Both the position numbers and the translations under genes were made by a program. A DNA stretch of 64,000 nucleotides from Novosphingobium aerophilum (GTDB lineage Bacteria; Pseudomonadota; Alphaproteobacteria; Sphingomonadales; Sphingomonadaceae), in contig NZ_JACLAU010000015.1 in NCBI RefSeq assembly GCF_014230305.1, positions 1-64,000 of the forward strand, in the 5' to 3' direction. Below the pieces are notes generated by a model. It worked only from the letters and a program-made list of their open reading frames with translations. It was not told where the DNA came from and searched no databases. Below, piece after piece: positions 1 to 8,504 of this stretch (position 1 is the first letter of the stretch; every line of letters starts with the position of its first letter).

Positions 1-106
1 TTGGGGCACGGCAGCTGGTCAAGGCGGGGTGCCCCTCCACCATCCTGCCCGCAGGGCAGTTTACCCTGAGCGGCCGGCCTGCCGGCCAGCCGAAGGGGAT
101 GGTCCC

Positions 107-125
107 CCTCCCCCGGTGGGGGAGG
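107..125. terminator. GC-rich hairpin downstream of the YjdM-like gene
   Basis: An 8-bp perfect stem (CCTCCCCC / GGGGGAGG) with a 3-base loop lies about 60 bases beyond the stop of the minus-strand YjdM-like gene. It has no clear T-run, so it may be a weak terminator or one of the CCTCCCCC-type hairpins that also occur near 52.25-52.40 kb. The rest of positions 1-188 shows nothing else I can support. Confidence 0.35.
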
Positions 126-188
126 ATCAGGAACGGCAGCCCCCCACCCGACCTTTGCTTTCACCGGCTCCGAACAAGTCCGCGCGGC

Positions 189-497
189 TTAGCGCTTGCG
201 CACGAACTCCGCGCGCAGGACCAGGCCTTTGATCCCGGGATACTTGCAGTCGATCTCCTGCGGGTCGCCGGTCAGGCGGATCGACTTGATCAGCGTGCCC
301 TGCTTCAGCGTCTTCCCGGCGCCCTTGACCTCAAGGTCCTTGATCAGCGTCACCTGATCGCCGTCGGCCAGCAGGTTGCCGACCGCATCGCGCACCGCGA
401 TCGTGTCGGCGGCGGCCTGCCGGACAGCCAGTTCCGATGCGGGAAGCCATTCGCCACTGTCCTCGTCATACACGTAGTCTTCGTCATCGGCCGCCAT
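189..497 (-). CDS. PhnA/YjdM-family protein, short form
   Basis: The 102-residue product matches the C-terminal domain of YjdM (formerly PhnA): a core with LADGDQVTLIKDLEVKG and LKQGTLIKSIRL, ending in an EFVRKR-type tail. In that family this is a small SH3-like barrel of unproven function; the old link to phosphonate use is not well supported. The usual N-terminal zinc ribbon (two CxxC pairs) is absent, replaced by an acidic lead (AADDEDYVYDEDSGEW). The ATG at 497 is the first start available. It is a single gene, followed by the hairpin at 107-125. The family call is firm; the cellular role is unknown. Confidence 0.8.
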   Translation of the reverse strand: MAADDEDYVYDEDSGEWLPASELAVRQAAADTIAVRDAVGNLLADGDQVTLIKDLEVKGAGKTLKQGTLIKSIRLTGDPQEIDCKYPGIKGLVLRAEFVRKR

Positions 498-552
498 GGT
501 GCGCCTCCTCGCCGGGCCGCCCTGCCAGCCGGATCGATGTTTGGCCAGGACT

Positions 553-1710
553 CTATTCGGTGACGCGGTAGCCGCGACCGACCGGACCGGGGCCTTTCGG
601 CGCGTTGAACACGGCTCCGGCCGCCACCCGGCTGCCCCGGATCACCAGGACCAGGGTGTCACCGGCCTCGATCCGCACGTCCTCGCCGGGATGGACGAAG
701 CTCTGCGCCGGGCCTTCGCCGGTGGCCGCCCGGTCGATCTGGACGATGAAGAACCCGCCGTTCCCACGCCGCTCGGCCTCGGCCACGCTCGCCCCGGCGA
801 GGGCCGAGTGGCGCGGCACGGTGACCGCCTCGAGCTCGAGCCCGAAATCGTTGAGCCCGCGCTTGAGCTCGCGCAGTTCGGTGCTTTCGCCCACGAAGCG
901 CGCGGTGCGGGGATAGATGATCAGCTCGGCGATGCGCTCGGCCCCGATGTGGGTGGGCAGGACCACCTTGTCGGCCCCGGCGTGGATCAGCTTGCCCTCG
1001 GTGCTCGGCGCCTCGCCCCGGGCGATGATTTCGAGCCGTGGATTGAGGTTGCGGGCCGACAGGGTGATGAACACGTTCGTCGCGTCATCGGGCAGGACCG
1101 TGGCCAGCACCCGGGCCCGCGCGATCCCGGCCTCCTGCAGCGAGGCCTCGTCGGTCGCGTCGGCGCAGAGGGCCAGGTAGCCGGCGGCACGAACCTCGTC
1201 ACACTTGGCCGGGCTGCGCTCGACGATGATAAACGGGGTGCGGGCGGCGGCCAGTTCCTTGGCGAGCTGCAACCCGATCCGGCCGAAGCCGCAGACGATG
1301 GCGTGGTCGGTCAGGCGTTCGATCTGGGTCTGCATGCGGTCCATCCCGAGAAGGCGCTTCAGTTGATAGTGGGCAAAGACCTGCACCAGGGCACCGGTCA
1401 GCACGATCATCCCGGTGCAGCCGAGCATGATCGTGGCGATGGCAAGGCCCCGCAGGTAGGGGGTATCGATCGGGCGGACCTCGCCATAGCCGACCGAGAA
1501 GATCGTCAGGGTCACCATGTAGGCGGCGTCGCCGACCGACCATCCGGCCGCCACGAAACCGGCGGTGGCCGCGGCGAACACGGCAATCATGTAGACCAGG
1601 GTGCGCTTGAGGTTTTGCAGCGGCGCGCCGATCATGCTGGCGGCCGCCTGGGCGATCATCCCGCGATCGGGGATTGGCTGCTCGGGTCCTCGGCTATGTC
1701 GCTGGTCCAT
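553..1710 (-). CDS. Two-TM potassium channel with RCK (TrkA-N/TrkA-C) domain
   Basis: The 385-residue protein has a hydrophobic helix at about 38-57, a pore loop with filter SVGYGE at 72-77, a second helix at about 88-112, then a nucleotide-binding TrkA-N fold starting at GFGRIG (141-146) and a TrkA-C-like end. This is the plan of MthK/Kch-type ligand-gated K+ channels in the inner membrane, where the RCK ring binds Ca2+ or nucleotides to open the pore. The filter differs from canonical TVGYGD at two positions (S for T, E for D). A second possible start is the Met at residue 18 (about 1659). A MITE-like element ends 25 bases upstream of the start, so the promoter may lie in or be displaced by that element. 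Confidence 0.85.
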   Translation of the reverse strand: MDQRHSRGPEQPIPDRGMIAQAAASMIGAPLQNLKRTLVYMIAVFAAATAGFVAAGWSVGDAAYMVTLTIFSVGYGEVRPIDTPYLRGLAIATIMLGCTGMIVLTGALVQVFAHYQLKRLLGMDRMQTQIERLTDHAIVCGFGRIGLQLAKELAAARTPFIIVERSPAKCDEVRAAGYLALCADATDEASLQEAGIARARVLATVLPDDATNVFITLSARNLNPRLEIIARGEAPSTEGKLIHAGADKVVLPTHIGAERIAELIIYPRTARFVGESTELRELKRGLNDFGLELEAVTVPRHSALAGASVAEAERRGNGGFFIVQIDRAATGEGPAQSFVHPGEDVRIEAGDTLVLVIRGSRVAAGAVFNAPKGPGPVGRGYRVTE

Positions 1711-1734
1711 GCTACCCCCGGCCTCGTCTGTGGC

Positions 1735-2003
1735 TAGGCCGTAAACTCATAAACAGTGCCATCGAGGCGCCCAAATGGCGAACAGATCGGGCGAAGCCGC
1801 CCGCGGGGAAGGCTGGTTGCCTTTCCAAGGGCGGGTTTGGCCGAGATGGAAGCCATTTGGGCGTCCCGCAGGGATTTGCCCAGAAAGGCCCATCGCCGCA
1901 TTGGATAGGCTTGAAATAGAACCACTATTCCTGCGCCTATCCGCCTTGCGCTGGGCCTTTCTGCCTCAAACCTCGATGGCGCTGTTTATGCGTTTACGGC
2001 CTA
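1735..2003. mobile_element. 269-bp MITE-like element, copy 1
   Basis: A non-coding element of 269 bases including flanking TA dinucleotides. Its ends are terminal inverted repeats reading TAGGCCGTAAACTCATAAAC inward, continuing to GCCATCGAGG. Inside are two more inverted repeats: CGCCCAAATGGC near 1768-1779 pairs with GCCATTTGGGCG near 1851-1862, and CAGAAAGGCCCA near 1881-1892 pairs with TGGGCCTTTCTG near 1953-1964. The same sequence recurs in opposite orientation at 63199-63467 with only a few substitutions. TA-flanked short elements with long TIRs and no transposase fit a non-autonomous element mobilised in trans, possibly by an IS630/Tc1-type transposase (inference from the TA target). 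Short ORFs inside it are not credible genes. Confidence 0.85.
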
Positions 2004-2072
2004 GGGCGCGGCGATGTCCAGACGCGTTGCGCGAACGGGTGCGAACGAGACCGGTTGCGGCCCGATGCCGCG

Positions 2073-2459
2073 TCAGAGGCGGCGCACGCTTTCCAGGATT
2101 TCGTGAGTGGCCAACGCGCGTTCGGTCGCGGGGGGAATGGCGCGGCAGAATTCGACGCCCATGTTCTCGTCCTCGCGCCAGCGGACATAGCCCGAGATCG
2201 CGCCCAGTCCGGCAAAGTTCAGCGCGATGAAATGGCCGGGGCCGATCGTCGGATCGGCATAGCGCACGCAGCAGCCGAACGAGGACACGTCAACCAGCGC
2301 GAGTCGGCCCGCAGGCTGGATCAGGGCATCGATCCGCGCGATGCGGGCGCTGCGCCGGCGGTCATCCGCCTGGGCTTCCAGCGGCGTGGGAGTGGCACCG
2401 GACAGACGGTCATCAAGGCATTGGGCACGGGATGGCAGGCGAGCGGGAAGCGACGACAC
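2073..2459 (-). CDS. PilZ-domain protein
   Basis: The 128-residue product carries the PilZ signatures: an RRRSAR arginine cluster at about 34-39 and a DVSSFGCCVR (D-x-S-x-x-G type) motif near 57-66, followed by a beta-rich stretch ending GVEF. PilZ domains bind cyclic di-GMP and often tune motility or surface attachment, which would fit the flagellar genes further along. The start is GTG at 2459 with a GGAG ribosome-binding site 8-10 bases upstream. No partner domain is present, so it is a stand-alone receptor. Function beyond c-di-GMP binding is inference. Confidence 0.78.
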   Translation of the reverse strand: MSSLPARLPSRAQCLDDRLSGATPTPLEAQADDRRRSARIARIDALIQPAGRLALVDVSSFGCCVRYADPTIGPGHFIALNFAGLGAISGYVRWREDENMGVEFCRAIPPATERALATHEILESVRRL

Positions 2460-2649
2460 CGATGGTTCTCCTGCGCCGGTCTCAGTGCCGGCGTCGGGGG
2501 AAAGCTACGCAGCTCAGGGATAACACCGGGTTAAGGCGGCAAGATTTTGCCGCAGGGCGAGGTGACGCTGCGGCGGGTCGAGGCCGGCGGCCCGGTTCCG
2601 CGCGTTGACCGTGGCCTGCGGGCCCATCTGTCGCTGCGCCGCTGCGGGC

Positions 2650-3681
2650 TCAGGCGCTTTCGCGGACCACCAGGGTCGGGGTCATCACTGTCGAGGGTAC
2701 CTCGTCGCCGGCAATCCGCTTGAGCAGGCTGGTAACCAGCGTGCGCGCGCCGCCGGCGATATCCTGCCGCACCGTGGTCAACTGCGGCACGGTCTGCGTG
2801 GCCAGCGGCAGATCGTCGAAGCCGACGATCGCCACATCCTCGGGCACCTTGCGGCCGCGTTCGTGCAGCAGCCGCAGCGTGCCCATCGCGATTACGTCCG
2901 ATGCGGCGAAGATCCCGTCGATTGCCGGATCCATGGCGTCCAGATCGGCGGCAATCTGTTCGGACATCTCCTGCTGCGAGAGATGTGTGGGATAGATGTC
3001 CAGCGTGGCGCCGGTGCCGCTCTGGGCAATCGCGCTGCGCGATCCAGCCAGGCGCTGCTCGATCTCCAGACCCTTGGTGTCGCCGAAGAAGGCCAGCTTG
3101 CGCCGCCCCCGCGCGAGCAGGTGGCGCACTGCCAGTTCGCCGCCGACGAAGCTGTCGGTGCCGACCACGCAATGGCGCTGCCCCGACCGGCGCGTTCCCC
3201 AGACGACCAGCGGGCGATAGACCTCGGCGGTGCGCTCGATCGTATCGAACTGATCAGACTGGCCGATCATCACCACGCCGTCGAGCATGCCCGAATCGAC
3301 AATCCGCTCGAGCCAGTCGTCCCCGTCCGACGGGATCACCCGGCTGAGCATCAGGTCATAGCCGACCTCGGTCAGGCCATCGGCCAGGTGGCCGAGCATG
3401 GTCATGAAAAAGGGGTCCGAGATGTGCTGCTTCTTTTCGTGGCCCAGCGGGATGACCACGCCGATCACCCCGGTCTGGCCGGTCCGCAGGCGGCTGGCCA
3501 TCTGGTTGGGGCGGAACCCGTGTTCCCGCGCCAGCGCCTGGATGCGCTCGCGCGTCTGGCTGTTGACCAGGTCCTTGCCGGCGAGGGCCCGAGAGACGGT
3601 CCCGGCCGACACGCCGGCCAGCTTGGCCAGCTCTGAGATGTTGCGAATCCGGCGCGGCTTGGCGTCGATCTCTCCGCTCAT
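2650..3681 (-). CDS. LacI-family transcriptional repressor
   Basis: The 343-residue protein starts with a LacI helix-turn-helix (NISELAKLAGVSAGTVSRAL, residues about 14-33) and a hinge helix region, followed by a periplasmic-binding-protein-like ligand domain. The C-terminal part contains the usual SDVIAMGTLRLLHERGRKVPEDVAIVGFDD region split over about 258-290. Such regulators bind a palindromic operator and release it on sugar binding. It is transcribed away from the aminotransferase at 3964, with 282 bases between them; whether it controls that gene is not shown. The two sugar isomerase genes near 32-34 kb are too far away to assign to it. Ligand unknown. Confidence 0.88.
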   Translation of the reverse strand: MSGEIDAKPRRIRNISELAKLAGVSAGTVSRALAGKDLVNSQTRERIQALAREHGFRPNQMASRLRTGQTGVIGVVIPLGHEKKQHISDPFFMTMLGHLADGLTEVGYDLMLSRVIPSDGDDWLERIVDSGMLDGVVMIGQSDQFDTIERTAEVYRPLVVWGTRRSGQRHCVVGTDSFVGGELAVRHLLARGRRKLAFFGDTKGLEIEQRLAGSRSAIAQSGTGATLDIYPTHLSQQEMSEQIAADLDAMDPAIDGIFAASDVIAMGTLRLLHERGRKVPEDVAIVGFDDLPLATQTVPQLTTVRQDIAGGARTLVTSLLKRIAGDEVPSTVMTPTLVVRESA

Positions 3682-3963
3682 GCGATCACTGTCCCCCTCT
3701 TGCGGTCGAGGCAGCTATGGCCTGTTTTGCAATGGCTTACGCCCCTGTCACCGTGCAATCAATCGATGACCCGGACACAAGCCACACCCGCATCGCCGTG
3801 AAACGATTGTGGCTGCCTGACGCTGAAACGTCTTAGCGCAAAATCTGTTCCCAAGGCGCATCAATTTGTCGCAGGCGCGCCATTCCGGTCCGGGGTCACG
3901 GGGCTTTCCGGCCGGACCACCATCGGACTTGTTTCGATGGCCGGCGCGCCCTAGCCAGAGGGG

Positions 3964-5154
3964 ATGAGCCAGACCGCCGAACTCGCCCCCGATCGTCAGC
4001 GCCACGCCCCGATTGCCGCGGTCGAACCGTTCCATGCCATCGCCGTCAGCCGGGTCGCGCATGAACTGGCCGATGCCGGGCGGGACATCATCCACATGGA
4101 GTTTGGCCAGCCCTCGACCGGGGCGCCCGCCGCCGCGATCGCCGAGGCTCACCGGGTGCTCGATACCGAGGCGATGGGCTATTGGGAAAGCAACCCGCTG
4201 AAGGAGCGGATCGCCGCGCATTATGCGGAGACCTATGGCGTGACGATCGAGCGCGAGCAGGTGATCCTGACCTGCGGCGCCTCGCCCGCGCTGGTTCTGG
4301 CCCTGTCCTGCCTGTTCGCACCGGGCGCACGTGTGGCGCTCGCCCGGCCCGGCTACGTCGCCTATCGCAACACGCTGCGCGCGCTGTACCTCGAACCGGT
4401 CGAGCTGCCGTGCGGTCCGGCCGAGCGCTATCAGTTGACCGCGGCGGCGCTAGCCGCGCTCGATCCGGCGCCGGACGGGGTGATCATCGCCAGCCCGGCC
4501 AATCCCACCGGCACGATCATTGCGCCCGACGAATTGGCCGCCATCGCGGCGGTCTGCCGGGCCCGCGGGATCCGCATCGTATCGGACGAGATCTACCACG
4601 GGCTCAGCTTCGTCGGCCCGGCGCGATCGCTGCTGGAACATGCCCCCGACGCCTTTGTGGTCAACAGTTTCTCCAAGTACTTCAGCATGCCGGGCTGGCG
4701 CCTGGGCTGGGCGGTGGTCCCGCGCGAGAGCGTGGGCGCGGCGCGCGCGCGGATGGGTAACCTGTTCCTGACCCCGCCCGTGATCGCCCAGCGCGCGGGG
4801 CTGACCGCTTTCGGCTGCCGTGACGAGCTGGAGCAGCATATCGCGACCTATGCCCGCAACCGTGCGCTGATGCTGGCCGTCCTGCCGCAACTGGGGCTGG
4901 ACAAGGTGGCGCCCCCCGACGGCGCCTTCTATCTCTACGCCGATATCGGCCACCTGACCGCCGACAGCCTGGGCTTTTGCGAGCGGCTGCTGCGCGACAC
5001 CGGGGTCTGCACCGCCCCGGGGATCGATTTCGACCCGGTCGAGGGCCACCGCTTCATGCGGTTCAGTTTTGCCGTCTCGACCGACCTGATCGAGCAGGCG
5101 ATCGCCCGAATGATCCCCTGGTTTGCCGCCCAGCCGCACATAAATGGCGAATGA
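3964..5154 (+). CDS. PLP-dependent aminotransferase, class I/II
   Basis: The 396-residue protein has fold-type I aminotransferase hallmarks: SPANPTGT at 177-184 (Asn for the PLP ring hydroxyl), SDEIYHG at 207-213 (Asp and Tyr of the cofactor site), NSFSK with the Schiff-base Lys at 238, and the Arg of RFSF near the C-terminus for the substrate carboxylate. It probably moves an amino group between an amino acid (aspartate, alanine or aromatic) and 2-oxoglutarate in the cytosol; the substrate cannot be read from sequence. A GAGGGG stretch directly abuts the ATG, which is closer than usual for a ribosome-binding site. It stands alone and diverges from the LacI gene. Confidence 0.88.
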   Translation: MSQTAELAPDRQRHAPIAAVEPFHAIAVSRVAHELADAGRDIIHMEFGQPSTGAPAAAIAEAHRVLDTEAMGYWESNPLKERIAAHYAETYGVTIEREQVILTCGASPALVLALSCLFAPGARVALARPGYVAYRNTLRALYLEPVELPCGPAERYQLTAAALAALDPAPDGVIIASPANPTGTIIAPDELAAIAAVCRARGIRIVSDEIYHGLSFVGPARSLLEHAPDAFVVNSFSKYFSMPGWRLGWAVVPRESVGAARARMGNLFLTPPVIAQRAGLTAFGCRDELEQHIATYARNRALMLAVLPQLGLDKVAPPDGAFYLYADIGHLTADSLGFCERLLRDTGVCTAPGIDFDPVEGHRFMRFSFAVSTDLIEQAIARMIPWFAAQPHINGE

Positions 5155-5156
5155 AG

Positions 5157-5173
5157 ACTTTGTAAAACAAAGT
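5157..5173. promoter_or_regulatory. AT-rich palindrome, possible operator
   Basis: A perfect 7-bp inverted repeat with a 3-base spacer (ACTTTGT-aaa-ACAAAGT) lies just after the aminotransferase stop and upstream of the next gene, within a short AT-rich patch in otherwise very GC-rich DNA. It could be a regulator-binding site for the gene at 5336 or an AT-rich hairpin at the end of the aminotransferase transcript. No family-specific consensus was recognised. Confidence 0.3.
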
Positions 5174-5335
5174 TATTTGGTCAAATTAGGGGTTCTCGTG
5201 GACGGGCGTTCACGGGCGCTTCAGCGAATGTTGCGAAATGATACGGGCGCATGCCTCGCGGGGATTCCCGTGATTGACCGCCCGGTCCCGCCCCGGAAGG
5301 ACAGTGGCATCGCAGCAGGGAGATTCGCTCCGGTG

Positions 5336-5800
5336 ATGAAGCGGAACAATGCCGAGGCCCTTGGGCCAATCGACGGGGAGCCCTCCGGCTGGACCGTGCG
5401 GCGCGCGCAGCAAGCCTGGCGCCGGCGCTTGGCCGACCTCGCCAATGCCTGCGCCGGTGCCTATCCGGAAGACGAGGGCGATCGCATCCGCGACGCGCAC
5501 GAGCTGCTGGCTTCGGCGCCGAACCCGACGCTGATCGCCGGGCTGGCCGTCCCGCCCGAAAGCCGCATCGACGGGATGATCGCCGCCGGCGCCCCGACCA
5601 GCGCGGCGATGGCCCTGCTCGGCGAGGGCAGCGGCTACCTGCTGTCGTGTGGCAGCGGGGGCGGGCACCTGGCCAGCGTGGTGCTGCCAGGGTCTGCGCA
5701 GGACGTTTCGGCTTGTGGCGACACCCCGGCGCTGGCCCTGGTGGGCGCCATCGCCACGGCGCTGGCCGCAGCGGGACCGGGCGGAACCGCGCTCAACTGA
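5336..5800 (+). CDS. Conserved-looking protein of unknown function
   Basis: I favour the ATG at 5336, giving about 154 residues, over an upstream in-frame start at 5144 that would overlap the aminotransferase gene and run through an AT-rich non-coding patch. The N-terminal half is helical and charged (WTVRRAQQAWRRRLADLANA); the C-terminal half is a small-residue region with GSGYLLSCGSGGG and a hydrophobic end (ALALVGAIATALAAAG). No catalytic motif or membrane anchor is certain. The coding pattern (third-position GC, no rare-codon clusters) supports a real gene. I do not recognise a named family, and no neighbour suggests its role. Confidence 0.5.
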   Translation: MKRNNAEALGPIDGEPSGWTVRRAQQAWRRRLADLANACAGAYPEDEGDRIRDAHELLASAPNPTLIAGLAVPPESRIDGMIAAGAPTSAAMALLGEGSGYLLSCGSGGGHLASVVLPGSAQDVSACGDTPALALVGAIATALAAAGPGGTALN

Positions 5801-5906
5801 CTCTGGTTCATCGGGCCAGCGGGACCGGAGCATAGGCCCTGGTCGAGCCGGACCGGCCGAGCAGACCTAATCGGCCGTCCAGTCCAGGTCAGCCGATCAG
5901 TCCCAA

Positions 5907-6509
5907 TCAGCCGACCAGCGAAGCCTCGATCGCGATGCGGATCGCCTCGGAGGTGTGAGTTGCGCCCATCTTGTTGAGCATGTTGGCGCGGTGAATCTCG
6001 ACCGTGCGCGGCGAGATGTTCAGCTTTTCCCCGATCAGGCGGTTGGACAGGCCACCCGCGACCCCGGCGAGAACCTCGCGCTCGCGCTTGGTCAGCCGTT
6101 CGACCCGGCTGCGGGCCACGGCCTCGCGCAGCTTGGCCCCGGCGACCGACTTGGCGCGCTCCTCGGCGACGTCCATGCTTTCGATCAGTTGGCGTTCGTC
6201 GAACGGCCAGACCATGTAGTCCACCGCGCCGTGCAGCACCGCCTCGACGATCCGCCGGGGGGAAGGCTCTTCGGCGAAGGCGATGATCGGCAGCCAGTCG
6301 CCGGTCTGCCCCATGTGCTGCAGCAGGTCGGCAATCGACGTGCCGCTGTCATGCACCAGCAGCAGGCCGTCGCGCGGCCAGCGGGTGAACAGTTCGGACG
6401 TGTCCTCGAACGGTTCGACGTGGAGCCCGCTGCCCGACAGGCAGTGGGAGATCGCGGCACGGCGCCGGAAGTCGCTGTCGACGAGGAGGAGGTTGTTGCG
6501 TCGGCTCAT
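5907..6509 (-). CDS. FixJ-like response regulator with atypical receiver
   Basis: A 200-residue two-domain regulator: an N-terminal receiver (residues about 5-120) and a LuxR-type helix-turn-helix at about 137-195 (LTKREREVLAGVAGGLSNRLIGEKLNISPRTVEIHR). The acidic pair D11/D13 and a candidate phospho-acceptor D54 are present, but the conserved switch lysine before the PF motif is Trp101 (DYMVWPFDERQL). Receivers lacking that Lys usually signal poorly or work without phosphorylation (family knowledge). It lies just downstream of the fliD-fliS genes, about 130 bases away on the same strand, so a role in motility control is possible but not shown. Confidence 0.85.
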   Translation of the reverse strand: MSRRNNLLLVDSDFRRRAAISHCLSGSGLHVEPFEDTSELFTRWPRDGLLLVHDSGTSIADLLQHMGQTGDWLPIIAFAEEPSPRRIVEAVLHGAVDYMVWPFDERQLIESMDVAEERAKSVAGAKLREAVARSRVERLTKREREVLAGVAGGLSNRLIGEKLNISPRTVEIHRANMLNKMGATHTSEAIRIAIEASLVG

Positions 6510-6641
6510 GGGTTCAGCTTACCGATTTGTGCCTAAGGGTTAAGACGGAGACGGCTCCGCAATGGAGCAATTTTAAAACCGTTTTGAACACATCTGTGTC
6601 CAGGCCCGGTTGCAGGATCGAGACGGGCCGAGCGGCGGGCA

Positions 6642-7031
6642 TCAGTTCCGCTGAGCCCCGGCGGTCATCGCCGATGCGATGTCCACGAAATCGGCCCGAA
6701 CCCGTGCGATCTGCTCGGGATTGAAGTTCAGCACGCTGTCCAGCATCGCCGAACGCGCAGCCTGGTAGAACTGGTGGAGAGCGGCGGCGACGCCCTCGGT
6801 GCCGTTGACGCCCAGTTGGAGCGCGGTGATCGCGGAGATCGCGCGGGTCAGGGCCTTGCTCTTGGTCGTAATGTCGCCGCGCTCGTGCGCGAACAACGCC
6901 GAGCCGAGCGCACCGATCAGGTGCTCGTAGCACAGGCTCACCAGCTCCATCGGATCGCAACCGGTAACGCGGGCGTCGAAATCGACCCGGCGGTAGGCGT
7001 CCTGGGGATTGTGGCGGGCGAGCATGGTCAT
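6642..7031 (-). CDS. fliS: Flagellar export chaperone FliS
   Basis: A 129-residue helical protein with the FliS pattern: an N-terminal YRRVDF segment, then DPMELVSLCYEHLIGALGSA, matching the conserved PxxLVxxLYDxxI core, and four long helices. FliS binds the C-terminal helix of newly made flagellin in the cytosol and delivers it to the export gate. It follows fliD by 21 bases on the same strand, the usual fliDS order. The ATG at 7031 is preferred; an in-frame ATG two codons later is also possible. Confidence 0.88.
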   Translation of the reverse strand: MTMLARHNPQDAYRRVDFDARVTGCDPMELVSLCYEHLIGALGSALFAHERGDITTKSKALTRAISAITALQLGVNGTEGVAAALHQFYQAARSAMLDSVLNFNPEQIARVRADFVDIASAMTAGAQRN

Positions 7032-7052
7032 GGTGCAGCGTCCTCAGGCGGT

Positions 7053-8498
7053 TCAGTTGCGGCTCGAATTCCACGCATCGATCTGGTTCTTGAGGAACGT
7101 CAGGGTCGAGGTGGAGGCCGATACGGTGGTCTGGGTCTTGGAGAAGCGGGTCACGAGCTGCTGGCGCAGCAGTTCCTGCTTGTCGGTCAGCGAGGTCAGG
7201 TCGGTCTTCACCTTGGCCTTGAGCCCGGTGTAGCGGTTGACCGACGCGGCCAGCGAGAAGGCGTCGCCGCTTGCGCTCATCCGGCGGGACAAGGCGTCCA
7301 CGGTGCCGTAAACGCCGTCGAGGCCGTTGGTGAACATGGCCGCGACCGAGGTCGGATCGGCTTTCAGCGCAGCCGTCAACCGGGCACTGTCGAAGGCGTA
7401 GGAGCCGTCGCGCTGGATCGAGACCCCCAGGTCGGAAAGGGTGCGCGGCGATCCCGCGGGCGCGGACGGCATGATGACCTGTCCGGTCAGCCCCGACAGC
7501 GACCGCTTGAGCGCCAGCGCCCCGCCATCGCGGGCCAGGTCGCCCGACAGCGGGTCGGTCGCGGCGCGGACCTGCGAGGCCAGTTCGTTCAGGGCCGAGA
7601 CGAAGTCGGTCATGAACGCGCTGATGGCCGAGGTGTTGTCGGCGAAGCTGAGAGTCGCCGGGGCCCCGACGTTGGTGGCGGTGAGCGTCAGGTTGAGGCC
7701 GGGGATGATCTCGTTGACGGTGTTGCTGGCCGAGGACATGGCCAGCCCGTCGAGCTTGTAGGTGGCGTCCTGCGCAGCGGAGATCAGGCGGTTGGTGGTG
7801 CCCATCGCCGGGTTCCACGCGAACTGGGCAAGGCCCGGATCGGTGGGCTCCTCGGTGGCGTCGATGACAAAGCCGTTGGTGGCGCCCTGCGGGCCCTTGA
7901 CCATCAGCTTGGGGCCATCGGTGGTGTTGGCGACATAGGCGGTCAGGCCCACCTTCGCCGCATTGATCGCCGCCGCCACGTCGCCGACCTTGGACCCGGC
8001 GGGGATCGTGATGTTGGCTGCGGTCTTGCCGGTATCCTCGGTGAAGGTGCCGCCCGCGACGGTGCCGAAGCGGATCGTCAGCGATCCCGAACCGACCGTC
8101 GCCGTGGTGGAGGCCACCGCCGGGCTGACCAGCGACTGCGCGGCGGCAAGCTGGGTCACCTCGAGCGTGTAGCTGCCCTTCGGGGTCGCCGCGCCCGACA
8201 GCTTGGGCGTGGCAATGGCGGCCGACAGCGAGGGCTGTGGTGACAGATCGCCGTTGCGCACGCGGTCCCCCACCGAGGTGGCGAGCGAGAGCAGGCTGGA
8301 GCGGAGATTGCCGACCGCGCTGATCTGCTTGTCGAGCGTTTCGGACCGGGTGGTGAGCCGGTCGGTCTGGCCGGCGAACTGGGCGACCGAGAGATTGGCC
8401 GCCAGGGTGTTCCAGTCAATCGAGTTGCTGCCGTTCAACGACGTGAGGATCGCGCTGGACGCGGAGCTCTTCGTGGTGGCGGCCGTGGTGCTCGACAT
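7053..8498 (-). CDS. fliD: Flagellar filament cap protein FliD (HAP2)
   Basis: The 481-residue protein has a Ser/Thr-rich start, a coiled-coil N-terminal FliD_N region (about 30-125, including QTDRLTTRSETLDKQISAVG), a central variable domain and a C-terminal coiled coil (about 420-470, with KVKTDLTSLTDKQELLRQQL). FliD forms the cap under which flagellin subunits fold at the filament tip. It heads the fliD-fliS pair. A FliA-type promoter match (8505-8532) lies so close that the transcript would begin at or next to the ATG, and no ribosome-binding site is visible before it; either the message is leaderless or an internal start is used. Confidence 0.9.
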   Translation of the reverse strand: MSSTTAATTKSSASSAILTSLNGSNSIDWNTLAANLSVAQFAGQTDRLTTRSETLDKQISAVGNLRSSLLSLATSVGDRVRNGDLSPQPSLSAAIATPKLSGAATPKGSYTLEVTQLAAAQSLVSPAVASTTATVGSGSLTIRFGTVAGGTFTEDTGKTAANITIPAGSKVGDVAAAINAAKVGLTAYVANTTDGPKLMVKGPQGATNGFVIDATEEPTDPGLAQFAWNPAMGTTNRLISAAQDATYKLDGLAMSSASNTVNEIIPGLNLTLTATNVGAPATLSFADNTSAISAFMTDFVSALNELASQVRAATDPLSGDLARDGGALALKRSLSGLTGQVIMPSAPAGSPRTLSDLGVSIQRDGSYAFDSARLTAALKADPTSVAAMFTNGLDGVYGTVDALSRRMSASGDAFSLAASVNRYTGLKAKVKTDLTSLTDKQELLRQQLVTRFSKTQTTVSASTSTLTFLKNQIDAWNSSRN

Positions 8499-8504
8499 GA
8501 TGGA

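Noticed and set aside
1734-1925. Short ORFs inside the MITE copies (also 63277-63468)
   Set aside because: They lie within a palindromic non-coding element and appear only because the copies are identical; no known protein pattern.
6514-7818. 434-residue open frame covering fliS and part of fliD on the same strand
   Set aside because: It is another phase of two well-identified genes, with Arg/Pro/His-rich composition typical of shadow frames.
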